64,000 nucleotides of DNA from Streptomyces litmocidini (GCF_014649755.1 NZ_BMTQ01000009.1:1-64000); one strand, 5' to 3'. Counted from the first letter of the stretch, positions 15,397-24,497 are shown. Program-made: numbers and translations. The notes: generated by a model from the letters alone, not told the origin.

Positions 15397-16095
15397 ATGG
15401 ACCGCGCCGCGCTCTTCGACGTCGACGGAACCCTCGTGGACACCAACCACCTGCACGTGGTGGCCTGGTGGGAAGCGCTCCGGCAGGGCGGCCACCAGGT
15501 GCCGACGCACGCCGTGCACCGGGCGATCGGACTGCCCGGCGAGCAGCTCGTCGAGCACCTGCTCGGCAGCTCCCGCGACCCGTCGGACGACGACCGGCTC
15601 AGCACCGCCCACGACACCCTCTACGCCACCTTCTTCGAGCGGCTCCAGGCCTTCGACAAGGCCGGCGACCTGCTCCGCGCCCTCGCGGGCGACGGATGGA
15701 AGGTCGTCCTCGTGACCTCGGCCAAGGACAGGGAACTGAGCGCCCTGCGCCGCGCCGTCGACGCCGACGAGGCCCTCACGGACACCGCCACCTCCGACGA
15801 CGTCGAGGAGGGCAAACCCGCCCCCGACCCGATCGAACACGCCCTCTCGCTCGTCGGCGTCCCCGCCGACCGGGCCGTCTTCGTCGGCGACAGCGTCTGG
15901 GACATGAAGGCCGCCCGCCGCGCCGGAGTGGTGAGCGCCGGCCTGCTGTGCGGCGGCATCCCCCGCGCCGACCTCACCGAGGCGGGCGCCGCCGCCGTGT
16001 ACGCCGACCCGGCCGACCTCCTCGCCCACCTCGACACCAGCCCCTTCAAGACCGTCCCGGCCGACGGCGCCCCCTCGGGCACCGGCGAGCCGTAG
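15397..16095 (+). CDS. HAD-superfamily phosphatase
   Basis: 232 residues. The catalytic aspartates lie in LFDVDGTLVDT (motif I, about 6-16). Motif II is the VLVTSAK strand, motif III the Lys of EEGKPAPD, and motif IV is VGDSVWDMKAA. The alpha-helical cap between motifs I and II marks the phosphoglycolate-phosphatase-like subfamily. It probably dephosphorylates a small phosphorylated metabolite in the cytoplasm. GGGAG in front of ATG 15397 and the nine-base gap to the upstream oxidoreductase indicate co-transcription. Confidence 0.92.
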   Translation: MDRAALFDVDGTLVDTNHLHVVAWWEALRQGGHQVPTHAVHRAIGLPGEQLVEHLLGSSRDPSDDDRLSTAHDTLYATFFERLQAFDKAGDLLRALAGDGWKVVLVTSAKDRELSALRRAVDADEALTDTATSDDVEEGKPAPDPIEHALSLVGVPADRAVFVGDSVWDMKAARRAGVVSAGLLCGGIPRADLTEAGAAAVYADPADLLAHLDTSPFKTVPADGAPSGTGEP

Positions 16096-16099
16096 GGAG

Positions 16100-16345
16100 A
16101 TGAACGCCATGACCGGACCGAGCAACCCGGACCCGGACCCCCGCCGCACCCCGGGCGTCGAGGCCGGCGGGGGAGTTCCCGCGGGCGAGACGCCGCCGGC
16201 CGAGTCCGGGACGGGGACGGGCACCGGTCCCCACAGGCCGCCCCGGCGCGGCTGGGCGACGGGCCCGCTCCTCGTCGTGTGGGTGCTGGTCATCGCGTGC
16301 GCCCTGTTCTTCCTCGTGTACGCGATCGTCCTCGCGGCCCGTTGA
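16100..16345 (+). CDS. Small membrane protein resembling DUF6480
   Basis: 81 residues. A proline-rich soluble N-terminus carries NPDPDPRRTPGVEAGGGVP and a conserved ETPP element, followed by one C-terminal transmembrane segment (GPLLVVWVLVIACALFFLVY). This arrangement is what I know as DUF6480 in streptomycetes; function unknown. It starts four bases after the HAD stop and may begin at ATG 16100 or 16109. Confidence 0.75.
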   Translation: MNAMTGPSNPDPDPRRTPGVEAGGGVPAGETPPAESGTGTGTGPHRPPRRGWATGPLLVVWVLVIACALFFLVYAIVLAAR

Positions 16346-16429
16346 GACCGCGCCGGACCACCCGGCACGACCCACCTCCCCCCCCACCCGACCGACCGAC
16401 ACGATCCGTCCACCCGAAAGGAACCGTTC

Positions 16430-16786
16430 ATGGCCCGCAACGAGCCCGACCCGCAGGCGGCCCGCGGCGACGACGTGTACCAGCCCGCCCACTCCGACGC
16501 GGGCAACCGACCCAGCGGCGAACTCGACCCCGAGAACGCGATCGTCACGGATCCCCTCGACGACCCGTCCGCCCCCGGCTACTCCCCGCCGGACCACCCC
16601 CGGGGCGTCGACCGGCACGGCACCACCCAGCGGGAGCAACAGGAGGGCGAGCCGCTCGACGAACGCCTGGCCCAGGAGGTGCCCGAGGCACGGCCGCCCG
16701 CCGCCGAAGGCGCCGTACCCGCGGAGGAGGCCGCCGTCCACGTGGAGACCGGGGCGGAGAGGACCGAGGAGGAAGCCGATGAATGA
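16430..16786 (+). CDS. DUF5709-like protein
   Basis: 118 residues, acidic and probably disordered. The core GYSPPDHPRGVDRHGTTQRE followed by EGEPLDERLAQEVP is the recognisable DUF5709 signature. Function unknown; common in actinobacterial stress regions. GAAAGGAACC precedes ATG 16430. Its last eight bases overlap the next small gene. Confidence 0.8.
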   Translation: MARNEPDPQAARGDDVYQPAHSDAGNRPSGELDPENAIVTDPLDDPSAPGYSPPDHPRGVDRHGTTQREQQEGEPLDERLAQEVPEARPPAAEGAVPAEEAAVHVETGAERTEEEADE

Positions 16787-16994
16787 GCGTACGAACGAGC
16801 CCGTGGAAGCGCGCCTGAGCGAGGAGGAGCTGAGGGAGCATCCCGCCGACGACCCGGTGCACCCGCCGTCGGAGCGACCCGGCGGGGGCCGGTCCCGCCG
16901 CGAGCGGGGCCGTCAGGACGGGGACGACGTACGGGGACGGACCACCCCCTCCCAGGCCGAGGGCGAGCGCCTCCCGGACGACGACGGGGCGTGA
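16779..16994 (+). CDS. Small acidic hypothetical protein
   Basis: 71 residues, highly charged and low in complexity, with no recognised domain. It overlaps the DUF5709-like gene by eight bases at ATGAATGAG, with GAGGAAG ahead as ribosome binding site. It is probably translated by coupling and belongs to the same transcript. Confidence 0.55.
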   Translation: MNERTNEPVEARLSEEELREHPADDPVHPPSERPGGGRSRRERGRQDGDDVRGRTTPSQAEGERLPDDDGA

Positions 16995-17317
16995 CCACCC
17001 GCGCCGCCCGCCGGCCCGCACCGCGCCGTTTGCCCGTCGAGGCGATGGGCAGCCGCCGCAGAGGAGTCGTACGACCCGTCCCGTCCCCGGGAGGAGCACT
17101 CGTGGACACCCCCGACCGTGGCAGCAGCGAGTCCGCCCCCCGCCTCGACGACGAGCGCAGGAAGGAGGCCGGGGACCGGGCCGGGTCCGGCCGTCCCACC
17201 CGCGTGGAGGAGCGGCACGACTCCCGGCCGCCCGTCGACGAGCCCGAACAAGGCCGGGAACGGAGCAGCGACAGCCGACCGCCTTCCGCGACCGCTTCCC
17301 ACCCCCTGGGGGACACC

Positions 17318-18463
17318 ATGGACCTCGACTTCCTCAAACCACTCCTGGAACGCCCCGGCCCCTGGGCCTCCGTCTTCGTCGAGACGAGCCGGGAGACCGA
17401 GGACGCGGCGCAGATCCAGAGACTGCGTGACCGCGCCGTCGCCCGGCAGCTCGTCGACGACGGTGCGGATCCGGCCACCGTCCGCGCGGTCGCCGAACGG
17501 CTCCGCGACGAGCCGGTCTCGGGGGCTCCCCCCGGCCGAGCCCTCTTCGCCGAGGCGGGGGAGGTCGTGCTCGACCTCCCCCTGACGAGGGCTCCGGCCG
17601 GCGTCGAGGCGACCTGGTCGGGCCTCCCGCACATCGCGCCGCTCCTGCACCTGCGGGGCGACGAACCGGCCTGCCACGTGGCCCTCATCGACCGCAACGG
17701 CGCCGACCTCGAACTGCGCGGCCCCCTCGGGGTGCAGGACGTGGGCCACGCGGAGGGGAAGACGTGGCAGGGCCGCGGCCACCGCGGCCTCCCCGCCGAC
17801 CGGTACGAATGGCACTACAACAACAAGGTCGAGAACGCCTGGGAGGAGACCGCCGACATCATCGCCGCCGAACTCGTCCGGCGCTGCCCGCAGGACGGCT
17901 CCCTGCTGGTCCTGGCCGGGGACGCCCGCGAGCGGAAGGCGGTGCGTGACCGGCTTCCCCAGCACCTGCGGAGCCACACCGTCGAGGTGGACCACGGCAG
18001 CCGGGCGCCCGGAGCGTCCACCGAGGCCCTCGACCGGGAGATCGAGGAGGAGCGTTCCCGGTACGCACGGGAGCGGATCCGTGGCGCCCTCGACGATTTC
18101 CGCAAGGCGCGGGGACGTCCCGGTGAGCACCGCGCGGGGTCCGTGGACGGCGCTCCCGGCCCGGCGGCCGAAGGCGTTCCGGCGGTGCTGGAGGCCGTGC
18201 GCGAGCACAGGGTGGCCACCCTGCTGCTCGGCCTCGACGCCGCCGACGCGGGCCGTTCGGTCTGGGTCGGCCCCGGCGCGTACGACATCGCCCTGGGCCG
18301 TACCGAGGCCAGGAACTGGGGGTTCGGCCGGCCGAAGGAGGCGCGTGCCGACGACGCGCTGCTGCGCGCCTGCGTGGCCGCGGACTCGGAGGTCCTCGTC
18401 GTCCCCGAGGAGGTGAGGGGCCCGGCCGGCGGCCTCGGCGCGGTCCTGCGCTGGAGCACCTGA
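17318..18463 (+). CDS. baeRF-type (Rv2629-like) release-factor-fold protein
   Basis: 381 residues from MDLDFLKPLLERPGPWASVF, the usual start of the actinobacterial Rv2629/baeRF2 family. The fold is that of the middle and C-terminal domains of eukaryotic peptide-chain release factor eRF1. An RNA- or ribosome-associated stress role is proposed for the family but not proven. WHYNNKVENAWEETADIIA in the middle and the C-terminal TLLLG and SEVLVVPEEV strands fit. An in-frame GTG at 17102 has a better ribosome binding site (GGAGGAG) and would add 72 low-complexity residues; which start is used is uncertain. Confidence 0.82.
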   Translation: MDLDFLKPLLERPGPWASVFVETSRETEDAAQIQRLRDRAVARQLVDDGADPATVRAVAERLRDEPVSGAPPGRALFAEAGEVVLDLPLTRAPAGVEATWSGLPHIAPLLHLRGDEPACHVALIDRNGADLELRGPLGVQDVGHAEGKTWQGRGHRGLPADRYEWHYNNKVENAWEETADIIAAELVRRCPQDGSLLVLAGDARERKAVRDRLPQHLRSHTVEVDHGSRAPGASTEALDREIEEERSRYARERIRGALDDFRKARGRPGEHRAGSVDGAPGPAAEGVPAVLEAVREHRVATLLLGLDAADAGRSVWVGPGAYDIALGRTEARNWGFGRPKEARADDALLRACVAADSEVLVVPEEVRGPAGGLGAVLRWST

Positions 18464-18478
18464 CCCCCCGGCGAAAAC

Positions 18479-18518
18479 GGACGGCGCCGCCCCCGACGAC
18501 CGAGGGGCGGCGCCGTCC
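18479..18518. terminator. Terminator after the baeRF gene
   Basis: A perfect 15-bp inverted repeat (18479-18493 with 18504-18518) with a 10-nt loop starts 15 bases after the stop codon. Confidence 0.85.
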
Positions 18519-18903
18519 TGGCGGGCCTCGCGCCGTCCGCCTTGGCCCCGCCTCGCCCCGTCCGCCCTGACCCCGCCCCGCGCGTCCTGGCGGACCCCGT
18601 CCCCGCCCGCCCCGGCGAGCGCCGACCCGGCGAGCGCCGCCCCGGCACGGGCCGTCACGCTTCTTTCCCCGCCCGGTCCGTCGGACGCCCCCCGCAAGGC
18701 CCGGCGAACGCCGCCCCCCGCCCGCCCGGCGAACTCCGTCCCCCGCAGGCTCCGGAGATGTCCTCGGCCCGCCGGGCACGAGGTACGAGGCGCTCGGTCC
18801 ACCGGGCGCAGAGCGGTCCGTCCCGCCGGTCGGGCCGCCCGCCCGACTGCGGGCGTCGGCCCCGGGTAGTCGCCCCGCGGGGCGACGGCCGAGAGGAGCC
18901 ATC
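18519..18903. other. GC-rich gene-free spacer with short repeats
   Basis: About 385 bases of very GC-rich sequence with imperfect repeats of CCCCGCCC and CCCGGCGAGCGCCG (for example near 18610-18650). I see no supportable gene. The 3' end contains the ribosome binding site GAGAGGAG for the next gene. Confidence 0.6.
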
Positions 18904-20306
18904 ATGTCCGCGCGTTCGTACTGGATGGAGTCGGCGCCGCCCGCCACCGCCCGACCGCCCCTGGAGGGCGACCTCGCGGCCGACGCGGTCGTGGTGGGGG
19001 CCGGGGTCGTCGGGCTGTGCACCGCCCGCGAGCTGGCCCGTGCCGGGCGCGAGGTCGTCGTCCTCGAAGCGGGCCGGATCGCGGCCGGGGTCACCGGACG
19101 CACCACCGGCAAGCTGACCTCCCTGCACGGCCTGTGCTACGAGCGCCTGCGCGCGGACCGGGGGGAGGCGGCGGCCGCGGCGTACGCCGCGGCCCAGGAG
19201 GACGCCCTGCGACAGGTGCTGCGCTTCTGCGGGGAGCGGGGCGTCGACGCGGAGGTCGAGCGCCGGCCGGCGTACACGTACACCCTCGACGAGGCGCGCG
19301 CCGGGACGATCCGGGCGGAGGCGGCGGCCGCCGCCGGGGCGGGCCTCCGGGCCACGGCGGTGACCGGCACGGATCTGCCGTACCCGGTCGCCGCGGCCGT
19401 CCGGGTCGAGGACCAGGTGCAGTTCCACCCCCGCCGCTTCCTGCTGGCCCTGGCGGACGACCTGGTCGCCCTCGGCGGCCGTCTCCACGAGGACACCCGG
19501 GTCACCGGCCTGCGGGAGGGCGTCGACTGCCGCCTCGCCCTGGAGGGCGGCGGCACGGTGCACGCCCGGGACGTCGTCCTCGCCACCCATTTCCCGCTGC
19601 GCTGCCACACCACCCTCCTCGTCCGGCTCTCCGTGCGCCGCGAGCTGGTCGTCGCGGCCCCCGTGGAGGAACGCCACGCCCCGTACGGCATGTACCTGAC
19701 CGACGAGCACGGCACCCGGTCGGTGCGGACCGCCCCGCCCCGCTCGGCGAGGGGCGGCGGCTGCTGATCGTCACGGGCGAACCGTTCACCCCCGGCGTCG
19801 GGCGCGTGACCGGCCGGTACGAGCGCCTGGAGGCCTGGGCGCGCGCCCGGCTGCCGGGCTTCGCCGAGGCGCCGACGGTCCGCCGGTGGTCGGCCCAGGA
19901 CGTCCACACCACCGACGGGCTTCCGTGCGTCGGCCACGAGCACCCCGACACCCAGCACGTGTACGTCGCCACCGGATTCGGCGGCTGGGGCCTCAGCAAC
20001 GGCGTCGCCGCGGGCCGTCTCCTCGCCGCGCAGCTGACGGGCGGCCCGTGCCCGCCCTGGACGGAGCTCTTCGACCCGCGCCGCCGGCTCCCCGCCCGCG
20101 AACTCCCCGGGATCGCCCGTCGGCAGGCCGCCGTGGCCCGCCGCTTCGCGAGCGGTCTGCGCAGCGGCCGGCGCTGTACCCACATGGGCTGCGAACTCGG
20201 CTTCGACGAGGTCGAGCAGACCTGGGAGTGCCCCTGCCACGGCTCGCGCTTCGCCTCCGACGGCACGCTCCTCCAGGGCCCGGCCACCCGCTCCCTGGGC
20301 GGCTGA
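18904..20306 (+). pseudogene. FAD-dependent oxidoreductase with C-terminal Rieske domain, frameshifted
   Basis: The N-terminal part (18904 to about 19740) has the FAD-binding GAGVVGLCTARELARAGREV motif of the DadA/glycine-oxidase family. The rest continues only in the -1 frame from about 19,738 (LGEGRRLLIVTGE). It includes the C-terminal FAD motif ATGFGGWGLSNGVAAG and a Rieske [2Fe-2S] domain, CTHMGCELGFDE then CPCHGSRF. One missing base in the C/G-rich run at about 19,732-19,745 explains the break. Intact homologues are single ~470-residue proteins. It is either a genuine inactivating mutation or a sequencing error in a homopolymer-like tract. Confidence 0.82.
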
Positions 20307-20580
20307 GACCTCCACGCGTACGCGCGCGTCCGGGGCCTCCGGATGGGGGACGCCGCAGCCGCGCCCCGCCCGCAGCCGCGCCCCGCCCGTCCCGCGTCCG
20401 CGGCCGGGGCCTCCGACCGCGTACTCCCCGGCCATGACCGGCCCCTTCTCCGCGTACGCGCGCGTCCGGAGCCTCCGTCCGGCCCCACGCGCACGTGCCT
20501 CCGCCCGGCCCCACGCGCACGTGCCGCCACTCGGCCGTACGCGCGCGTGCCCCCGCGTCGGCGGGGGTACCGGACGGGGC
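20307..20580. repeat. GC-rich spacer with several direct repeats
   Basis: CGGCCCCACGCGCACGTGCC recurs near 20480 and 20510, GTACGCGCGCGT occurs three times, and CAGCCGCGCCCCGCCCG twice. No gene seen. The 3' edge has GGGGGTACC 10 to 20 bases before the P450 start, so the P450 mRNA leader would be short. Confidence 0.6.
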
Positions 20581-21825
20581 ATGATCCGACTGATCGAGGA
20601 CCTGACGGAGGACCGCACCGCCGCCCTGCTGCTCCAGGGGTACGCCTGGCTGCCCGACGCGCGCCGCCGGGCGGGGAACGGCGCGGCCGTCCGGACCCGG
20701 CTGCTCGGCCGGACCGCCGTCGCCCTGCACGGGCCCGAGGCGGTGCGCTTCTTCTACGACGAGCGCCATGTGCGCCGCGCCGGCGCCCTGCCGGGACCGG
20801 TGCTCGACACGCTCTTCGGCCGGGGCGCCGTCCACACCCTGGACGGCGCCGAGCACCGCGCCCGCAAGGCGCTCTTCGTCGCCCGGCTGACCGATCCGGC
20901 GGCCGTCGCCTCCCTCGTCGAGCACGCCCGGGCCGCCTGGCGGGCGGTGTTCGCCGCCCCCGCCCGGAGCGAGGTCGTGCTCTTCGACGAGGCGGCACTC
21001 GTGCTCGCGCGGGCCGTCCGCGACTGGGCCGGGCTGCCGTACGACGACACGCAGGTCCGCGACCTGGCGCGGGACTGCGTCGCCATGGTCGACGGCTTCG
21101 CCACCCCGGGCCCGCGCCATCCGCGGGCCCGCCGCGCCCGCTCCCGCCAGGAGGCCCTCCTCGCCGACGCGGTCGGGAAGGCGAGGGCGACGGCGGTGTC
21201 CGCCGAGGACACGCCGTTCGGGGCCGTCGTCCGGCACCGAGGGGCCGACGGGGCTCCGCTCGACCCGCACACCGCTGCCGTGGAGCTCCTGAACATCGCC
21301 CGTCCGACGATCGCCGTCGCCTGGTTCGTGGCGTTCGCCGGACACGCGCTGCACCGGTGGCCCGACACCCGCAAGCGCCTCCGTGAGGACGGATCCGGCG
21401 CCTACGCGACGGCCTTCGCCCACGAGGTCCGCCGCTTCTACCCCTTCGTGCCGTTCGTCGGCGGCCTCGCCGCCCGCGACCTGGAGTGGCACGGGGAGCG
21501 GATCCCGGAGGGCGCGCTCGTCCTGCTCGACGTGTACGGCCAGAACCACGACCCGGCCCTCTGGCCGGACCCGTACCGCTTCGACCCCGAGCGCTTCCTC
21601 TCCCGGCCCCCGGACCCGGACGCCCTGATCCCGCAGGGCGGCGGCGACGCCCGTACCGGCCATCGCTGCCCCGGCGAGGACGTCACCGTCGCCGTCCTCG
21701 CGGCCCTGTCGGGCGCCCTGGCCCGGCAGGAGTGGTCGGTGCCCCCGCAGGACCTGCGGATCCCCCTCCGGCGGGTCCCCACCGCACCGCGCAGCGGCTT
21801 CCGGATCGCTCTCCGGCCGGTCTGA
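20581..21825 (+). CDS. CYP152-type cytochrome P450 peroxygenase
   Basis: 414 residues. The haem ligand lies in IPQGGGDARTGHRCPGE at Cys363. The I-helix carries Arg241-Pro242 (NIARPTIAVAWF) instead of the usual acid-alcohol pair. These are the signatures, at the same positions, of the H2O2-using fatty-acid hydroxylases CYP152A1 (P450-BS-beta) and relatives. The enzyme should use peroxide directly and need no ferredoxin partner, giving alpha/beta-hydroxy fatty acids or terminal alkenes. GAVHTLDGAEHRARKALF (about 81-98) also matches that family. It sits just after the broken FAD-Rieske gene. Confidence 0.92.
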   Translation: MIRLIEDLTEDRTAALLLQGYAWLPDARRRAGNGAAVRTRLLGRTAVALHGPEAVRFFYDERHVRRAGALPGPVLDTLFGRGAVHTLDGAEHRARKALFVARLTDPAAVASLVEHARAAWRAVFAAPARSEVVLFDEAALVLARAVRDWAGLPYDDTQVRDLARDCVAMVDGFATPGPRHPRARRARSRQEALLADAVGKARATAVSAEDTPFGAVVRHRGADGAPLDPHTAAVELLNIARPTIAVAWFVAFAGHALHRWPDTRKRLREDGSGAYATAFAHEVRRFYPFVPFVGGLAARDLEWHGERIPEGALVLLDVYGQNHDPALWPDPYRFDPERFLSRPPDPDALIPQGGGDARTGHRCPGEDVTVAVLAALSGALARQEWSVPPQDLRIPLRRVPTAPRSGFRIALRPV

Positions 21826-21832
21826 CCGGGAG

Positions 21833-21857
21833 GTTTGCGCGGCCGCCCTCCGGGCAC
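21833..21857 (+). promoter_or_regulatory. Candidate SigB-type promoter for the DUF6328 operon
   Basis: GTTT (21833-21836), 15 bases, then GGGCAC (21852-21857), one base away from the GGGTAC -10 of SigB-like promoters and 46 bases before ATG 21904. Suggestive only. Confidence 0.35.
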
Positions 21858-21903
21858 CGCACCTCGCATAACGGGGCGGACGCGCCGAGCCGAGGAGGAC
21901 GTC

Positions 21904-22500
21904 ATGGCCGTGACGAGACGCCTGACGGAGGCCGAGTGGCGCGCCGTGGAGGCGGAGGCGGCGCTCCGGCCCCGGGCGCCACGTCCCCCGGAGGGCACCG
22001 GGGAGCGGCTCGACGGACAACCGGAAGGCGCCCGGGAGCGGGGCGACGGACGGTGGCAGGAGGTCCTCCGGGAGACGCGGGTCGCCCGGACCGGCGTGCG
22101 GATCCTGTCCGGCCTCCTGTTCGGCCTCGCCTTCACGGCCGGCTTCCGCGACCTGGACGGCTTCGACCGCGGCCCGTACGTCGTCACCGTCGTCCTCGCC
22201 GCCTCCTCGACCGCCGCCCTGATCGCCCCGGTCTCCCTCCACCGCTGTCCCTCCGGGCTGCGGCTGAAGGAGGAGGCGGCGAGCGCCGCCGGGCGGCTCG
22301 TGGTCTGCGGCACGGTCCTCCTCGCCCTGACCGTCGCCTGCGTCCTCCTGCTCATCCTGAACGTGGTCCTCGGCGGCGCGCCGACCGCCGGGGTCGCCGT
22401 CGGCGCCGTGACGCTGTGGTTCGCGCTCGGCCGGTACGCCACCCCCTACCGGCTGCGGCCCGGGGCGCCGGCGCGGAACCAGGACGGAGGACGACGGTGA
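21904..22500 (+). CDS. DUF6328-like integral membrane protein
   Basis: 198 residues. A soluble charged N-terminus (about 1-55) precedes RETRVARTGVRILSGLLFGL, the conserved DUF6328 start, and four predicted membrane spans (about 65-85, 95-115, 135-155 and 158-175). Function unknown. GAGGAGG ahead of ATG 21904 gives the start. It overlaps the next gene by four bases (GTGA), so it heads a three-gene operon with the BON-like and metallophosphoesterase genes. Confidence 0.82.
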   Translation: MAVTRRLTEAEWRAVEAEAALRPRAPRPPEGTGERLDGQPEGARERGDGRWQEVLRETRVARTGVRILSGLLFGLAFTAGFRDLDGFDRGPYVVTVVLAASSTAALIAPVSLHRCPSGLRLKEEAASAAGRLVVCGTVLLALTVACVLLLILNVVLGGAPTAGVAVGAVTLWFALGRYATPYRLRPGAPARNQDGGRR

Positions 22501-22748
22501 ACGGCGGCGAGAGCGAGTACCGGATCGCCCGCTTCAGGGAGCGCCTCGCGCGCGAGGACGTGGCCGAACTCGGCGTCCGCGTCGAGGTGCGCGGCGCGAG
22601 CATCCTCCTGACGGGCACCCTCCCCACGGCCGACCGCCGCGACGAGATCCTCCGCCTCGCGAGCACCGAACTGGCCGGCATTCCCGTCCACGCGGACCTC
22701 CTGGTCGCCCGCGCCGACCCTCCCGACCGTCCCGAGGAACTGTCGTGA
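22497..22748 (+). CDS. Small BON-like domain protein
   Basis: 83 residues with the alpha-beta-beta pattern of a single BON-type domain: RIARFRERLAREDVAELGVR, then VRGASILLTGTLPTADRRDE, then a helix and a final strand. BON domains bind membranes or other proteins; the match is by pattern only. GTG 22497 overlaps the upstream stop and the gene's own end overlaps the next start by four bases, so all three are translationally coupled. Confidence 0.6.
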   Translation: MNGGESEYRIARFRERLAREDVAELGVRVEVRGASILLTGTLPTADRRDEILRLASTELAGIPVHADLLVARADPPDRPEELS

Positions 22749-23506
22749 CCCCCGGCGCCGAGCGGGACGGAGCCTTCGTCAGGGTGGCCGCCGTGGGCGA
22801 CATCCACCTGAGCCCGGACTGCCGGGGCCTGCTGCGTCCCTCCTTCGAGACCCTGCCGCTCTGCGCGGACGTGCTCCTCCTCGCCGGCGACCTCACCCGG
22901 CACGGCACCGTCCCGGAGGCGGAGGTCGTCGCGGAGGAGGTGCGCGACCTCGGCGTCCCGGTGGTCGCCGTGCTCGGCAACCACGACTACCACTCGGAGC
23001 GGGAGGCCGACGTCACCCGGGTCCTCACCGATGCCGGGGTCACGGTCCTGGAGGGGGACCGGGTGGTCCTGCCGGTGGCGGGCCGCAAGGTCGGCGTCGC
23101 CGGGGCGAAGGGCTTCTGCGGGGGCTTCGCGGGCCGCAGTGCCGGGGAGTTCGGCGAGCGCGAGATGAAGGACTTCGTCCGTACCGCCCGCCGCGGCGCC
23201 GAGAGCCTGCACCGGGCGCTGGCCGACATGTCGGCCGACGGCTGCGCGGCCAGGATCGCCCTCACCCACTTCGCGCCCGTCCCCGACACGCTCGCCGGCG
23301 AGCCGGTCGAGATCTATCCCTTCCTGGGCAGTTACCTCCTCGCCGAGGCCATCGACGAGGCCGGTGCCGACCTCGCGGTGCACGGCCACGCCCACCTCGG
23401 CACCGAACACGGCATGACGGCCGGCGGGGTACGCGTGCGCAACGTGGCCCAGCCCGTCATCGGCCGGGCGTTCGCGCTCTACCACCTTCCGCTCGCCGCG
23501 AGCTGA
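22745..23506 (+). CDS. Calcineurin-like metallophosphoesterase
   Basis: 253 residues with the complete metallophosphoesterase motif set: GDIHL (about 18-22), GDLTRHG (about 46-52), GNHDYHSE (about 80-87), a late TH in LTHFAPV, and HGHAHLG. These residues hold a dinuclear metal centre that hydrolyses phosphomono- or diesters. The substrate is unknown. The GTG start overlaps the BON-like gene by four bases. Confidence 0.92.
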   Translation: MTPGAERDGAFVRVAAVGDIHLSPDCRGLLRPSFETLPLCADVLLLAGDLTRHGTVPEAEVVAEEVRDLGVPVVAVLGNHDYHSEREADVTRVLTDAGVTVLEGDRVVLPVAGRKVGVAGAKGFCGGFAGRSAGEFGEREMKDFVRTARRGAESLHRALADMSADGCAARIALTHFAPVPDTLAGEPVEIYPFLGSYLLAEAIDEAGADLAVHGHAHLGTEHGMTAGGVRVRNVAQPVIGRAFALYHLPLAAS

Positions 23507-23642
23507 GCGGCGGTCAGCGCCCCGCGCGGTCCGGCCCCCCCGCGGGTCCCGTCAGTTGGTCGGGATTCGGTGAAACCTTGCGGCTCCCCTTACCGTCCTC
23601 TCACCAGGGAGATGATCGGAAAACGGGGAGTGGGGGATTTCC

Positions 23643-24428
23643 ATGGGGCAGGGCAAGTACACCGCGCACATAGCCGTGGTGGCTTCGGCGGTCGGACTGA
23701 GCCTGGCGGTGTGGGGCGCCGCGGCACTGATGGACAACGAGACCGCCGTGGGGATGGGGAAGGCACCGGCCTCGCAGGGGTCCGCGGGGCAGCCGGACCG
23801 GGTGCGGCCGCAGAAGGTGCCCGAGAGCATCGCGCACGCGGCCGAGGCGGGGGGCTCGGCGGTGAACATCACCATCGACGACGGGCCCGACCCGCGCTGG
23901 ACGCCGCAGATGCTGGACATCCTCAGGGAGAACGGCGTCAAGGCCGTGTTCTGCATGGTCGGTCCGATGGCCAAGGACCATCCCGACATCGTCAAGAGGG
24001 TCGTGGCGGAGGGCCACCGGCTCTGCGACCACACCGTGTCCCACGACACGACGATGGACAAGAAGTCCGTCGCGTACCAGAAGCAGGAGATCTTCGACGC
24101 GAAGAAGATGATCGAGGACGCGGCCGGGGGAGCGGAGGTCGAGTACTACCGGGCGCCGGGCGGAGCGTTCACCCCGGACAGCCGGCGGCTCGCCGCCGCG
24201 GCGGGGATGCGGCCGCTCGGCTGGAACGTGGACACGAAGGACTTCGAGCAGCCGGGCACGGCCTCGATCGTCAACACCGTCAAGAACGAGCTGTCGAACG
24301 GGCCGACGATCCTCTTCCACGACGGCGGCGGCGACCGCGGCCAGACCGTCGCGGCCCTGCGGCAGGTGCTGCCGTGGCTCAAGGAGAACGGACACACCTT
24401 CAGCTTCCCCGTCCGCACGCGCCCTTGA
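23643..24428 (+). CDS. Exported polysaccharide deacetylase (NodB domain)
   Basis: 261 residues. An N-terminal hydrophobic segment (about 7-28) acts as signal or anchor. The NodB catalytic domain has TIDDGPDPR (motif 1, about 77-85), HTVSHD (motif 2, metal His residues), RAPGGAFTPD (motif 3), WNVDTKDF (motif 4) and ILFHDGGG (motif 5). It should remove N-acetyl groups from peptidoglycan or chitin-like glycans outside the membrane, a common form of wall remodelling in streptomycetes. ATG 23643 follows a GGGGAGTGGGGG stretch. Confidence 0.93.
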   Translation: MGQGKYTAHIAVVASAVGLSLAVWGAAALMDNETAVGMGKAPASQGSAGQPDRVRPQKVPESIAHAAEAGGSAVNITIDDGPDPRWTPQMLDILRENGVKAVFCMVGPMAKDHPDIVKRVVAEGHRLCDHTVSHDTTMDKKSVAYQKQEIFDAKKMIEDAAGGAEVEYYRAPGGAFTPDSRRLAAAAGMRPLGWNVDTKDFEQPGTASIVNTVKNELSNGPTILFHDGGGDRGQTVAALRQVLPWLKENGHTFSFPVRTRP

Positions 24429-24497
24429 GCCCCGGCGCGGAGGGGCCCCCGTTCGGGCGGTGAGGACGGCGGGAACGGTGAGAGCGGGGGGCGAGCC

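Noticed and set aside
13870-16548. An 892-codon minus-strand frame
   Set aside because: Antisense shadow of the F420-dependent oxidoreductase and HAD genes, which have clear family motifs on the plus strand; no motif in the shadow.
19993-22242. A 749-codon minus-strand frame opposite the P450 and DUF6328 genes
   Set aside because: Shadow of genes with diagnostic residues on the plus strand; composition is low in hydrophobic core residues.
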